Source: Oxytricha trifallax
Taxonomy: Eukaryota; Ciliophora; Spirotrichea; Sporadotrichida; Oxytrichidae
DNA: 64,000 bases
Assembly: GCA_000711775.1 (NCBI GenBank)
Contig: ARYC01000093.1
Span: 57,522-121,521 of the forward strand
Reading direction: 5' to 3'
Shown here: one piece after another, positions 11,701 to 23,100 of the stretch
How the letters are laid out: each line of letters opens with the position of its first letter
How positions within the stretch are numbered: position 1 is the stretch's first letter
The notes under the pieces: generated by a model
Told to the model about the DNA's origin: nothing
What the model saw: the letters and a program-made list of their open reading frames with translations, nothing else
Database searches by the model: none
Translations under genes and position numbers: made by a program

Positions 11701-14700
11701 TTCTTCTCAACTGAGTCTAGCTTGAAGAGACACATCAAAGAGGTACACTCTGGTAGAGCTAAGATCTACTTCAAGCATGATAAAGTAGATGGTAGATACT
11801 AATGCACTACCTGCATGAAGTCTTATACGCACTCAGCTAAAGTAAAGAGACATATGCAAAAGCATCATCGAAGCGAATTCCTGATTAAAGATGAGGAAAC
11901 TTAAAAGCTTGTACCTGCTAAAAGAAAAAATAACTCTCATGATTCACAAATAGAGTAGTAGGAGAGACTTAAGAAATAGAAGCGGTTTGAGTCAATGAAC
12001 CAACCAGCAAATGGTATGTGTATTGCATGCTTATAAGAGAGAGCAATGTATATACCTGCATTAAATGCAGTCGACATAAGCAGCTGTATTGAAAACTATT
12101 TGAATATTGACGTACCTAACAAGGTAAAACTTATAGTTGTTGATGAATTCGCATACAAGGTATATCCATTCAAGTATCTCATTAAGAACGAGCAATATTA
12201 AAATGAGTTTGCAAATGAATACATAGTACTGAGAGAGGCTTAGAAAAGATAATGCAAGAACTTAGCTAAGTCGACGGAGTTATACTTGGTCATGGTTTTA
12301 TTGCATTGAGACTCAAGAAGTTTGAAATGTCTCTAAGAGAGTATCTCTACCATAATAGATATCCTGATGATTTGAATGAGATACTCACAGATATGACTAA
12401 GGGTGTGAAAGAGCTCCATGATCTAGGGTATGTTCATAGAGATTTGAAGCCAGAAAATGTAATGCTAAATCTCTGCCCTTTAGAAGTAGTAGTCATAGAT
12501 TTCAACAGAGCAATAAGACAAGAGATAGTGACTTTAGCTAAGGTTTTAGGCACTCCAGGATACTTCCCTATAAGAGAGAAATGGACAAATGGCTCTGTAT
12601 AATGGGATGTTTGGGCGGTAGCTGCAATTATCTTAGAGTGCGATATGGAAAGTATGTCATACTTTGGAACAAAACATGAGAAATAATCAATAAGTTTGGC
12701 TGCTAAACATATTAAGCAAGATGAAATATGCAATGAAATTAAGAAGATAGTTGAGATGGTCATCGTAAAAGCTCCAGCATATCCACGATAATCATTGGAT
12801 GATATACTAGAACAACTACAGACTGCTAAATTCAAGAGGTATCACAAAGATAAGCAGATACAATTTGTTTGAATTAAGTACAGTAATACTCATTAAATAT
12901 TCATTAAATTCATAAAAAACATGCGTTTTCTCTACTAGCCCCAATAAGACCCCAACTATACCCTACAAATCAAAGCACTTATAAACCTCACTAAGGGGTT
13001 TTGGGGTTTTGAATGTACCTTCAGTCATCCCAAGATTCTCTTTCCATCTACAGCAATTTATAAAAGGCTTGACTCAATTCTGCTTTAATAAAAACTAAGA
13101 AGAAACAACAGAGTCGTTGAGGAAGGACATTTTTTAACAAATAAAGCGACTGGATGAAAGGATAAATTAAGAAACCCACTTAAGAGTAGAAAATGAATCT
13201 AAAGTATAGACGCAAATTGAAGATCTTCAAAAATAGATAGATGAAATAGTGAGCGAGAGCTAAGAATTTAGAGAAGAAATATCTCTAAAAGGCAAGGAAC
13301 AACTATTAAATTCAAATTATCTAAGCAAAGGGGATATTTCTTCATATTAATACGAATAGGACATGCTTTCATATGATTTAAGTTCATAGAATTTGAACGA
13401 GCCAAGGATGATGACTGTGAGATAGATCAGAGATTTATTTTACTCTCTTTGGAATATTTCAGTTGCAACCACTAGAATAAAAGAAACAGAAGTTACTATT
13501 ACAAGTTTTAAATTAATTCAATGGAGAATTATTTTTACGATCCAAATTTAAATACATATTATTAAAACAAATTTTTAAAACGACTGTCTCTTACTTATTT
13601 TAAGACATATAAAACTTTTGAATTTATTTTTTTCGACTATTCTATCCTATTTATTTAATATTGAGAAAATTTAAACCAAATGCTATAAATTATCCTATGA
13701 TGATGAACAGTTGTCAAATCGCATAAATTAGAATAACACTTCGTATTTAAAAACTTTCGAGGATATATAAAAGGATAGCAAATAATCAAAACTCGATCAT
13801 GAAAGAAAATTCTCTGACTTTTTCCATAGAATCTCCAACAACTTTGAAAGTATTAAGAAGCTAAAGCAATACGCAGAAGAGCAGAAGATGTTCTAGGAAA
13901 TGATTGTAAATAAGTCTGAAAGTATAATATCAAGAGTGAATAAAGTCAGGGATAACATAATGGATGAACTAAAAACAGCTAAAACTGAACTGTAAACTAA
14001 GCTAGAAGAGACAGATAAATACTATGGAGATCAAATGGAAATCACTTAATCGCAAATAGATAAAAATAAAGTTTTGTAAAAAGAGATGCTCTTAAGAACT
14101 AAAGAAGACTTATAGCAATCTATTAAGAATGAAAGTTTAGAATTAAAGAACTACATTAATTTGACTAAAGATGAAATATATAATGATCGAGGAAACATTT
14201 AGAACAAATATGATGATAAATTAAGAAAGATTAAGGAAATATGTTCTCAATACTTCAATAAATATGAGAAAGAGTTGCTAAATAATTAGGAGAAAATGAA
14301 GGAATTAGATGCAAGGTGTGAAGAGTGGGCCAAATTGATTGTATAACCTTAAGAGCTAAATCAGGCAAGACTATTTGCAATAGAAACAAGAATGAAAGAA
14401 AGTGAAGAGTTTAAAGTTAAAGAGGTCAATTTTATTAAAGACACGTTAAAGAAACTAATCTTTGCGATGGAGTAATCTGAGTTTTAGAAGGGAAGCTCAT
14501 CTAATAAAAAGCATGCAAATAATCCTCACCATTAATCTCACCTGCAAAGTAGTTAATTCATTTAAGAGGGTGGAAGTAACTAGACACCATTTTAGGATTA
14601 TTCAACCTATAGTCATATTGACAGAGCTCAAACTACTTTAAAACCCAATAAATAGAATAACAATAACTTGACTATTGATGCTGAATAGCATGGTGCCCCT

Positions 14701-15546
14701 CTGCCAAATTTAATGATAGCAAATAAAAACAGAGGCTAATCTACAGTCAGATCTGCAGCTATTGGAACGCGTCTTCACATAAGAGAAAATTCTAGTGGGA
14801 TTGGAGGTAATGATCGTCTATCAATGGCTTCCACTTCCTTAGATTATCAAAGTCAATTACCAACTTATGATATCCTGTTCTTAAAAAGATTGTTATTTTT
14901 GAAAGCATCAATAGACTAAGACCATACAAACGACTCTTACAAAGTTCCTATAGTTTCTGCACCTCCCTTAAATCAAGATTTAGACTAAAACGTTAATCTT
15001 AACAAATCATTTGGGCAAGAGATGTTGATAAATCCTCTCGATGACCAAACTACAGTATACAACACTCGTGTAGGCACAACCCAATTATTTTAGGATAGGA
15101 AAAAGAAGTATTAATTTGATGGCAGTAGCACAAGAGTACCCTCTAATCGTAGACAAATTTAAGGGAATTCAATTGACTTATAGGATTATCTGAATTTCCA
15201 AACTGGCCTTGATTATTCCAAAGTGAAGGTCAAAGTAGATAAATCCAGGAAAATAAAATCTTCTCAAGTTACAACTAGAGATTAAAACTATGACACTATT
15301 TAGAGAGATATTAATGACACAATCTCATCAGGTACAGGCAAAATCTAAGATCTACAACATTAAAACATTTCCAATTAAAATCAGCAATTTAACAGCATTT
15401 TGAATTAAATTTAGAATAACAAATACATATCAGATATGGATTATCAAAAAGAAAAGTAGTTAGCAGAAGATAATGAGAGAAAATAGAGAATCAATGAAGC
15501 TTAATACCCAACATTTGAGTTGGCTAACAAGAAAAACTAAGAATGA
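8783..15546 (+). CDS. Unknown coiled-coil protein, interrupted by a complete TBE
   Basis: ATG at 8783 opens MMHEWKSQEKLIEDWEHFQV and reaches KNEWDN at 8896, where the TBE begins. After the TBE the same frame resumes at 13015 with VPSVIPRFSFHLQQ. Removing 8897-13011 plus one AAT keeps the codons in phase. The protein then has a long charged helical region: LRKDIFQQIKRLDERINQE, and later YAEEQKMFQEMIVNKSESI and KEMLLRTKEDLQQSIKNE. An S/N/Q-rich tail follows, ending at TGA 15544-15546. A 23-bp IES (13452-13474) is likely, and another change of frame falls between about 13600 and 13690 whose pointers I could not fix. I recognise no known family; long coiled coils suggest a structural or cytoskeletal role, which is inference only. 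Confidence 0.75.
8897..8981 (+). repeat. TBE left terminal inverted repeat (85 bp)
   Basis: It begins CAAAACCCCAAAACCCC and matches the reverse complement of 12927-13011 with one visible mismatch (GGGGTTAG versus GGGGCTAG). The terminal C4A4 repeats imitate the macronuclear telomere unit of stichotrichs. Confidence 0.9.
8999..10063 (+). pseudogene. TBE 42-kDa-type DDE transposase with one in-frame TGA
   Basis: ATG at 8999 to TGA at 10061-10063 gives 354 codons, about 42 kDa, matching the 42-kDa transposase ORF of TBEs. An N-terminal helix-turn-helix region (VLNYAAIAKLLHKSASTVRY) precedes an IS630/Tc1/mariner-type catalytic domain. Its acidic motifs are visible: first in IIFIHADEAVF, second in IILFADNLSVHK, third in SPQFNGIEFYW. 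Its job would be cutting at the terminal repeats; TBE transposases are also implicated in developmental DNA elimination. Codon 71 (9209-9211) is TGA, the only stop in this code, between the helix-turn-helix and catalytic domains; everything else is open. It may be a real nonsense mutation (for example CGA to TGA) or a sequence error. The start was chosen for the conserved MRNRNQRNL shared with the fragment at 908-759. Confidence 0.9.
10070..10858 (-). pseudogene. TBE 22-kDa-type ORF with two apparent frameshifts
   Basis: The minus-strand ATG at 10858 opens MESISTAMKRVEAQEMISRF and stays open to about 10403, including MGLFLPTMEGTKISFLKAIL and NKLPERSFFFGVLGTLRES. The frame then meets TGA. Reading continues in another frame as PEDQKKQGILISETWLAEL and, after a second shift near 10330, as HNFVGKPGTGIFLMKEHAKV, ending at 10072-10070. 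Position and strand, between the 42- and 57-kDa ORFs and facing the transposase, match the 22-kDa ORF of known TBEs, whose function is unknown. The joined length (about 263 codons) exceeds 22 kDa, so part of the tail may not belong. The two shifts could be decay or homopolymer errors. The tail is basic and charged. Confidence 0.7.
10933..11246. repeat. GTAC-rich conserved block, copy 2 (inside TBE)
   Basis: Lies between the divergently oriented 22-kDa and 57-kDa ORFs. It aligns with the blocks at 126-438 and 58566-58872, with the same order of AGTACC/GGTACC words. As the shared upstream region of two ORFs it could hold their promoters. No such block is evident in the second TBE (26427-30246). 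Confidence 0.75.
11425..12872 (+). pseudogene. TBE 57-kDa-type zinc-finger/kinase ORF with one frameshift
   Basis: ATG at 11425 opens MAANLNRKAVSLGTGQSLL. Two C2H2 fingers follow: CEDCQNFFSTESSLKRH..H and CTTCMKSYTHSAKVKRH..H. The C-terminal half is a protein-kinase-like domain: ILGHGFIALRLKKFEMSL, the catalytic loop HRDLKPENVMLN, then VVVIDFNRAI where kinases have DFG, then GTPGYFPIREKW. It ends at TGA 12870-12872, about 483 codons and near 57 kDa. The frame slips by one base near the A-run at about 12244, so the kinase half is out of frame with the finger half; this is either decay or a homopolymer error. The combination matches the 57-kDa ORF of known TBEs. The DFN in place of DFG is worth noting for metal binding. 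Confidence 0.85.
12927..13011 (-). repeat. TBE right terminal inverted repeat (85 bp)
   Basis: Mirror of 8897-8981, ending GGGGTTTTGGGGTTTTG at 13011. The AAT at 13012-13014 duplicates 8894-8896. Confidence 0.9.
13452..13474. other. 23-bp IES with GAAT pointer
   Basis: GAAT occurs at 13452-13455 and 13475-13478. Removing 23 bp joins ..LFYSLWN to KRNRSYYYKFQINSMENYFY, which reads as protein. Without removal the frame drifts into hydrophobic AT-rich translation. Inferred from frame and composition. Confidence 0.45.
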
Positions 15547-16369
15547 TCTTAAATTTTATTTTTAATTTCTATTCATAAATTTATTTGTCATGAAATTAAT
15601 AAATAATTCAATTACTGACATTAAAAATCAATATTTATTTTTGTTGGATTCAATTTTATTGTAGTTACTTAAAAATAAATGAGAAAATAATAGTGATATA
15701 TTGAATATTAAAATTCTAATATATTTATTAACAAGATTGAGTCAAATTATAAAAATTCTAAGCTATTTAAGTAGTACAAAATAAAATAAAATTCTCATTG
15801 AGTAACAAAAATTTAGAATTTTAAAATTGGTTTAAAAATAAAGCTTTGTTAAACACATTACATAAAGATAATCATAATTAGTGTTTTAAATATATATTCT
15901 ATAAATTCAAATTATATAAAAATATAATCATTTGGAGAAAAAATAAACTATAATATTTTCATTCATTTGTTTTATTTTACAATTGAATTTCAATTTATTA
16001 ATAAAATAAAACAACAAATTTTAATTATTTACAGTATCTTAATAAATTTTTGTATCTCGAATTATAGATGATCAGATTTGATAAGGATAGATTAAATTAT
16101 TTCGAATTTCCTTTATTTGTTTATAAATACAAATAAATTAATGTGATTATCAGTTATATTTTAAAATGATAAAAGGCATTGATCAAAACGAGTAACATAC
16201 AATAGTAAATTCACCATCTAAAACAATTTCAATAATTCCAGCAGATATTTAATCAATTGATAAACATCCCTAATTCATTATAAATTTATGTGTAATTTCA
16301 ATTCTATAATTTATCACAATATTAATAAAATTATAATTAAATTAATTCGAAAATACCAATAGGTAAAAT
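15547..16369. other. AT-rich intergenic stretch
   Basis: AT-rich DNA between the stop of the split coiled-coil gene and the start of the first RBR gene. A weak run near 16165-16275 (IKGIDQNEQHTIVNSPSKT) might be a small MDS, but it has no support beyond composition. Confidence 0.4.
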
Positions 16370-18213
16370 ATGAATTAGCATTAACCTAAGAAAAGAAGGA
16401 TAATATTCAAAAAAGGTTGGGGCTCACCAAGGACAGGGTAATCAGTACTGAATTCATTTGATAAAAATTATAAAAATAATCAAACCAAAACGATTCCTCA
16501 TACAACAGGAAAAATTGTGTGAATCCCAGCTTATAGACTGTCAAGTCAAGATCCTAATGGGAGTTTGGATATTTAAAATGAAGAAATGCAAGAATCTTCA
16601 TATGAAAATGTATACTTGTACTTAGAAAAAGATGAGTACTATGATGTCTATAAAAATTGCCATATTTGCTACGAGAAGATTACTGATAAATTTATAATTG
16701 ATAAATGCAAACATGCTTTTTGTAAAGAGTGTATGATAGATTATGTGAAATGCGAAATAAGATTAAATCGTGCAACAGAACTATAAAAGACTTTTTACTT
16801 TACTAATTTATTTCTAGAGAAACATTTTAATGCTATTATATAAATTGATATAAAAATTCGTAGATTTTTTGAAAAAAATTAATAAAGCTTGAAAGTAAAT
16901 TTATTAGTATATTTTCAAAGGGTCTTTATTATTTTTTAATGGAGAATAAAGATAATTAAATTTATTTTAAATTATTTATTGGAACTTTAATAAATTAAAT
17001 TTAGCGTAATTTTAAAAGTTATTATCTAGCTTTTAAAATTAAGAAAAATTATTAGAACATTAAGATTCCTTCAGTAATTTATTATAGATGAATTTATATA
17101 CAAATATTTGTATTTTATTAGCAAAATTCTTTAATTTTAAAAGGAATACATATTTTAATATTATACTATATTAAGCTAAATTCATATTTATACGCTGTCC
17201 GTATGAATAATGCTATAATAAAATTATTGAAGAATCACTTAAAGAACTAATGAACGAAGAAACATTAACTTTATATCAATCTATTAAGAATGATGAATTA
17301 GTAATACAAAATAAAAATATAATTCACTGCCCTGGAGCAGGGTGTGGAAATATAATAGATGTTACAAAATTTGGCAAGGAGTTAAAATGCAATAAGTGTT
17401 GCAAATCATTTTGTAAAAATTGCAATTCATTGTACCATGGAAATTCAAATTGTTCTCATATTATTGATTTGTCTTATAGTTAATAACATTATATTAATAT
17501 TTGAGGTAATTGTATTATAAGATAACGGCTTGCAAATAAGCAAATGTCCTTAGTGTAAGACTTTAGTGGAAAAATCAGATGGATGCTAGTCAATGACTTG
17601 TAGTGTCTGTAAATACAAATGGTGCTGGCTTTGTGGATTTGAATCAAATCATATTTTTCATTATGCTTCATTTAGCGGTATACTCTGTAATTTGGCTGGT
17701 CGATCCTTCTTAGAGAAAGCTTCATGTTTTGCATATATTTTGATAGCCCTAATATTAATAGGACTACCTCTAATAGTTTGGTATCTTAGCTGTTTTTTCA
17801 TTGTTCGTGAATTCCATAATCTGATTGTAAATTATTATAGGTCTACAAAGTATGGAATGAAACTTTGGTATTTAATGAGTAAACACAATAGCTCTAAAAT
17901 ATGTAATTGTTTTCTGCTCACTTTTAAAATCCTGATTGTTATAATTTGGTGTTTGATTGAATTAGGAGTAGCTCTTACGTTTGGATCAGTAATAGCTGCA
18001 GTTATGATACTTCCCTCCTATATTATTTTCTTCATTTTACTAGTGAGGATTTATTATAGATGGAAAAGCTTTTCATAGACAAATTATTAATAAATTAAAG
18101 CTCTTAAACAAAAAAGGATACTTGAATTAAAATAAGTAAAGATAGTATTAATTAAATAATAAACATTTGAGGAATAAATTAACGCTGATTTGGAGTAAAA
18201 CTTAGAGTAATGA
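16370..18213 (+). CDS. RBR (RING-IBR-RING) membrane protein 1, candidate E3 ubiquitin ligase
   Basis: The N-terminal block (MNQHQPKKRRIIFKKGWGS) leads into RING1: CHICYEKI, then CKHAFCKEC, completed after an IES by CPYEQC. The IBR has CPGAGCGN and CNKCCKSFCKNC. RING2 has CPQCKTLVEKSDGCQSMTC, then CSVCKYKWCWLC. Two or three hydrophobic helices follow (YILIALILIGLPLIVWYL, TFGSVIAAVMILPSYI), so the protein is probably membrane-anchored. RBR ligases pass ubiquitin through a cysteine in RING2. The cysteine in that region (GCQSMTC) is present, but I cannot prove it is the catalytic one. The stop is TGA at 18211-18213. Oddities: an in-frame TGA at 16520-16522 between residues that otherwise read as coding, an IES at about 16787-17175, and a 43-nt intron at 17479-17521. 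Paralogs lie at 34078 and 35866. Confidence 0.8.
16787..17175. other. IES inside RBR gene 1 (approximate limits)
   Basis: AT-rich DNA splits RING1: the block ending RLNRATEL (about 16785) must join the block starting near IRCPYEQC (about 17178) to supply the last cysteine pair, as in the uninterrupted paralog at 35866-37682. Pointer repeats were not fixed. Confidence 0.6.
17479..17521 (+). other. 43-nt GT-AG intron in RBR gene 1
   Basis: The donor GTTAAT follows ..LSY and the acceptor is TATAAG. Splicing gives LSYNNGLQISKC in frame, just before RING2. The paralog at 35866 has an intron at the same codon position (36944-36981). Confidence 0.75.
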
Positions 18214-20162
18214 AATTATATTAACAGTAATGTTATAATACTAATCATTATTTTAATTTAAAATTTAATGTTTTATTTATAGTTTATATTTATTTTACTT
18301 AATTGCTTAAAATATCAATCATTTATAGTAAAAAATATATATAATAATATTCGATAAAATATAATTAAGCGAAATGTTATGAAAAAATAGTCTGAATTTT
18401 GAATTTTTTAAAGTAAATTATTTATATAATTTTAAATATTAATTATTAATTATGATAATTAAATTGTTTCATTTTTAGTATTAATTAATTCTGATTCATG
18501 TTAGGGAATAATACTTGAATTCTTAAACTTGATTTGTGAGTTTAAAATCGAATAATCATGAAAATTGTTATTAATTTTTAAATGATAAAGTTATTTACGA
18601 AAGGAGGAAGTATCTCCTGATGAGGTCAGAAAATTAAATAACAATTGCTTTATATTTGAATACATGCCAATTATAAAAATGAATTTATTTTATAAATTAA
18701 CAGACCTCAATTTTGATATTTAAGTATAGCTGCGTTATTCTATTATTTATCTTACATAATAAATGAAATCAAAAATTATAAATGTCCCAAATTAATTAAT
18801 GGAAAAATATGTAATTTATATATTTTTTTAAATATAATTATTCTTAATATAATTGCGTTATCTATGCTTCTTATTGTTAAGTGGTAAATTATTTCAAAAA
18901 TATTAAATTAATAGTTATTTAAAAATAAAAATTTAAAGTAAATGTACATAATTCAATGATTCCCAAAATCATAACATTATTAAATAATTTGATTTATTTT
19001 TATAGAAAATCTTAATTTTTTATTTATAAAAATATGTAAATTATGAGTATTCATTATTTTAATATAATATTGTTTAGAATAGATAGTTAATTTTTTAATA
19101 AACCAAATAAATTAAACAGAAATATGATAGATTTAAATTTAAGATTTGTACATTTTTCTTAAGGATTTTTAATGAATTGAAAAAGGTTTGTTAATATTTA
19201 ATTAATATATAATTTTATCACAGTTAACATGTAAAAGCAAGGCTATGATTATATGATGAGAGATTCATATTTATCTTGTATTAATATATATATTGTAGAT
19301 CACTACCAATAATTTATACCCTACTGAAATGATAGCTATGAATTTATAAAGTAGAAATATATGTTAGAATATATATTAATATAATTTTTTTATTAATAAT
19401 ACCATGATATTTTCAATTAAGCATAAAATATTATTAAAGAGACATGTTACGTAAATAATTGTTTAATTATGCATTTAAAAAATTATTATTATATTAGAAT
19501 AGCAAAAATTACTTTCTTGTTATTTTAATTTGGTTGAAATGATTTCTTAAGCATCTATTTTTAGCAATTTAATGTGTTAGATATCTAATTCTATTACTAA
19601 TAACCTTAATTTATTGGTTAATAAAAGTTTTTAATATAATGAATATCAATTATAGATTATTTCGAAAATATCTAAACACTTTTTCAGTTTTGATTTGTAA
19701 ATTTATTAATTAATAGTCTTAGAATTATTTTATATAATAATTTAAGCGATCAAATTTCTACTTTTAGTAGTATATCAAAAATAATAATTTGATTTAACTT
19801 TGTTTTATTACAATATTTTCATTACATTTTTTAATAAATTTGGTTCTACTATAAATAATCAATATATAATTATAGTTATATTTATTAGTAAACTATTTTA
19901 TATAATATTTGGCTTTTATTATCATCAATATAGTAAAACATATAATTAATAAAACTTATTAGAAGATTTTGAATTGTATCCATCTAATTAATTGAATAAA
20001 AATCTAATTAATAGAATTATATTATTTATTGTAATTAATTATAGATTAATGAGTAAAATTAAGATTTATATTGGTTAAAAGTTAGATATAAGCAATTAAG
20101 ATTAATAATCATTATTTATATTTACAAATTTTAAAACTATAAAAAAAATAACTAAAAACTAA
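18214..20162. other. Long AT-rich non-coding stretch
   Basis: About 2 kb of A/T-dominated sequence with stops or low-complexity translation in every frame. No gene, RNA gene or recognisable repeat. Probably spacer or eliminated DNA. Confidence 0.5.
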
Positions 20163-23100
20163 ATGAGTAATAACAACGATAAGAAAAAATAAGAAGAAGA
20201 AAATATCTAAATCAATAGCAATGAAGAAGAAAAAGATCATCAAAATGAAGAAGTTAAATAATAAGCATAAGCCCAGTATAGCGTTTAAATAGATACCAGC
20301 ACATAAAACTAACAAAATTAGCAATAGCACTTTTCTCAAAATCATTAAGCTTCTATTGTTAATCCTGATTTCCCTTAAAATACTCCAATAATGAACTAAA
20401 ACTTGATGCAATAAAATATTAGCACCTTCTTTGACCTAAATAATGATTTGAGTTAGTATAGTATTCATAATTAAAATCAAATAAAATTCATGCAAAGCAC
20501 TCCCCCTGAATAATCAAATTATAATTTCAATATATACTAAAATTTTAAGACAAAATTAATAAAAAACTTTTGTGACCCCCTATCTTATTATAATTTATGA
20601 AATATAATTATTTATAATTTTTTGTTAAATAACGCTCACGATAAAATTATGATTAAGTTTCATAAGAAATTGTTTAAGAATTATAAAAAGTTTTAGATTA
20701 AGAACATTTTGATGCTTTTAGTAATTTATAGTCAATTCAAAATTTCTTTTAAAATACAAATTTTGGAATTACCTGTCTCCACTTCCTCTATTATAATTGT
20801 AAAATTTAATTATAGAGTTGTCTTGCAAACAGAATTTGAATAAAAATTGCAAATATAATTACAAAAAATGTTTTAAACACTCTGAAGTAAATTTATCATA
20901 ATAACAAATAATATCAAAAGCCGGTTTTCGAATTAATTTTGTGATTTTTTATCTATAATTTACATTTTTTTACTTACATTACATTATTTCAGTCCAGAAG
21001 ATTTGTGATAATATTTAATAAGAGATATTCAAGAAAATAATTATCAACATCATTCAAAAAATAATCAATCTTCCAATTTTTACAATAATTTTTATTATAA
21101 ATTGTCAATAATCTTCTCGACTCAAATTTTATAAGTAAAAAAAATGAAAATAAAAGATGATAAAATCACAAATTAATTAAAAAACAGGGTATAAATATTT
21201 TATTAATAATCTATAACTTTTATTCAAAATCATACGACTTCAGAGTGTTTTTATTAACATTTTAAGTATTAAATTTTTTATGATTGACCAACATTTTTTT
21301 GGTGAGAAAATTCTTGATATTATTTTTAAAATAATAATAGGGGAGTATGAAACAAATTCCGGCCCAAATTTGTTTTAATTACTTTAAAATTTGATTTAAA
21401 ATTAAAGCAATGTGAGTTTGGGAAATGCCCCTGTAATTTCTACAAATCAATAGAATTAAGAATAGCAAGAATAATAATCAATAAACTAGATATAGAATCC
21501 AAGTCAACAATTGAATGTATAGTCATCAACTATTCAAGGTAATCTAGTTAACCTCAGTTAAATCCCAAAAATATAATTATATTAATTATTTTTTTAATAA
21601 AATTATAAAAATAAAAATAATTAAAAAACTTAGATTAATTTAGAGCCAAATAATATTATTAATAAAAAGCAAACTGTTATTTAAATTATTATATTTTTCA
21701 ATATAAGTATTTTTTATTATCTATAATACAATAAGATAATTTATTGGATTTGAGTGTAAATATTAATAATCCTCCTCCTCCCTAGAGACCAGTCTAGTAT
21801 ATATTAAATTTATTTAATTTTAATTTAACAGATTAATTGAACAATTAAGCTATTCAAACCTAACCCAATCCAAGTAATATTCCTAAATATAATATAAAAT
21901 GGAAACTAAAATATAGTTTCCATTTGTAATTTATCTGTTATTCTTTTAAATTAAAAATTGTTTGATCTAAAACTTAGTTTAGTTATGGAATTAAAAAATA
22001 AAACAAATAGCAATGTCAATTACTATTTTGTGCTTATATTTGAAGTTACTTTTTAATTTTATTTCAAATTAAACTATTATGAATTATGCGGGTTCAATTA
22101 GTTAAATAGATTAAATTAGTTAGTAACTAAGTTATTTAAATGAAAATAAGCTTATAATAGTATTTTAATACAATTTTTAATTATATTTTACTTAAATAAT
22201 AACTATATTGCTCAAAATTTCAGAAGAATAGGTGATTTAATACAACATATGACTTATTATCAAAATTTATCAAAGAATATAAAATATATATAAAGTTTAT
22301 GAGTATTGATTTAATATTTATATTTTAAATAGCAAGAGGCAAATATCAGAAATTTAAGTGAACAAGGTATAATTGATATCCTTCAATAAAACTTGCATCA
22401 TGCTTTAAATCTTTAAGAGAGGATTTATGGAAACTATGTAGGATTTAGGGTTTTAACCAATGTTTTAAATTCAAGCTTTCAGTAACTATTTGGTCCAAGT
22501 ATTAATTTATTTTAGTTATAGATTTTTATTGTTAATTTACATATTTTTTAAAGTAGAGGTAGAATATAATATTCCCTCGAAAATAATGGATACTTACAAA
22601 TAGACGTAAAAAAGGTTACTGATATGAAATATAGAAAATCCAGGTAAAATATTTTCATCAATAATATTTATATTTAGATTACTAGTAATTTTTTGCATTA
22701 TCAAACATTTAAACTATAATTTTATAATTATAAAATACATTTGAGTTATATTTGTTCTCATATAGTTTTAAACATATTTTAATAATTTAAATACAGTTTG
22801 AGCAATTATTTAACATGTAATTTTTTTGAGGTTATTGCTTTGATTTCATCATTTAGAATACTAATGTTGATCTCTAGTAATTTTAAGCTTTAAGAGACAT
22901 ATTTTTAAGGATTATAGTGTGGATGTAATAATCAATTAATTTTTATTATTAATAAAAAATTATTTAAAATCATAAACTTTTTTTCGTAATTTAATTTATC
23001 ATTATTAATAGATTTTAATCAGCTAAGTATATATATTATTACTCTTTAAAATATAAATTTTATTAAATATCAAACCCCAAATTCTAAGTAAGCATAGCAA

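Larger units (their letters stand above)
8897..13011. mobile_element. Telomere-bearing element (TBE), nearly complete, 4115 bp
   Basis: Both ends are C4A4C4/G4T4G4 terminal repeats, and the 3-bp target AAT is duplicated at 8894-8896 and 13012-13014. The order inside is plus-strand 42-kDa-type transposase, minus-strand 22-kDa-type ORF, a GTAC-rich block, and plus-strand 57-kDa-type zinc-finger/kinase ORF. Size, gene order and ends match the known Oxytricha TBE family, which belongs to the Tc1/mariner-like DDE transposons, targets ANT, and is removed during macronuclear development. Each of the three ORFs carries one or two lesions, so this copy is young but may not be autonomous, unless the lesions are assembly errors. 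Confidence 0.95.

Noticed and set aside
12434..12835. 133-codon minus-strand ORF
   Set aside because: It is the antisense shadow of the kinase half of the TBE 57-kDa-type ORF, which has clear kinase motifs on the plus strand.
13521..13670. A separate small gene starting MENYFYDPN
   Set aside because: Joining at the GAAT repeats puts this block in frame with the upstream exon, so it is more simply part of the interrupted coiled-coil gene.
20112..20411. Minus-strand ORF resembling a multi-pass membrane protein
   Set aside because: Antisense of the first MDS of the Q/N-rich gene (ATG 20163). The plus strand reads natural Q/N/E-rich protein and the minus hydrophobicity is a by-product.
20850..20885. 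CCCH zinc finger (CKQNLNKNCKYNYKKCFKH)
   Set aside because: Spacing is C-x7-C-x6-C-x2-H, not the canonical C-x7/8-C-x5-C-x3-H, and the flanking frame is uncertain.
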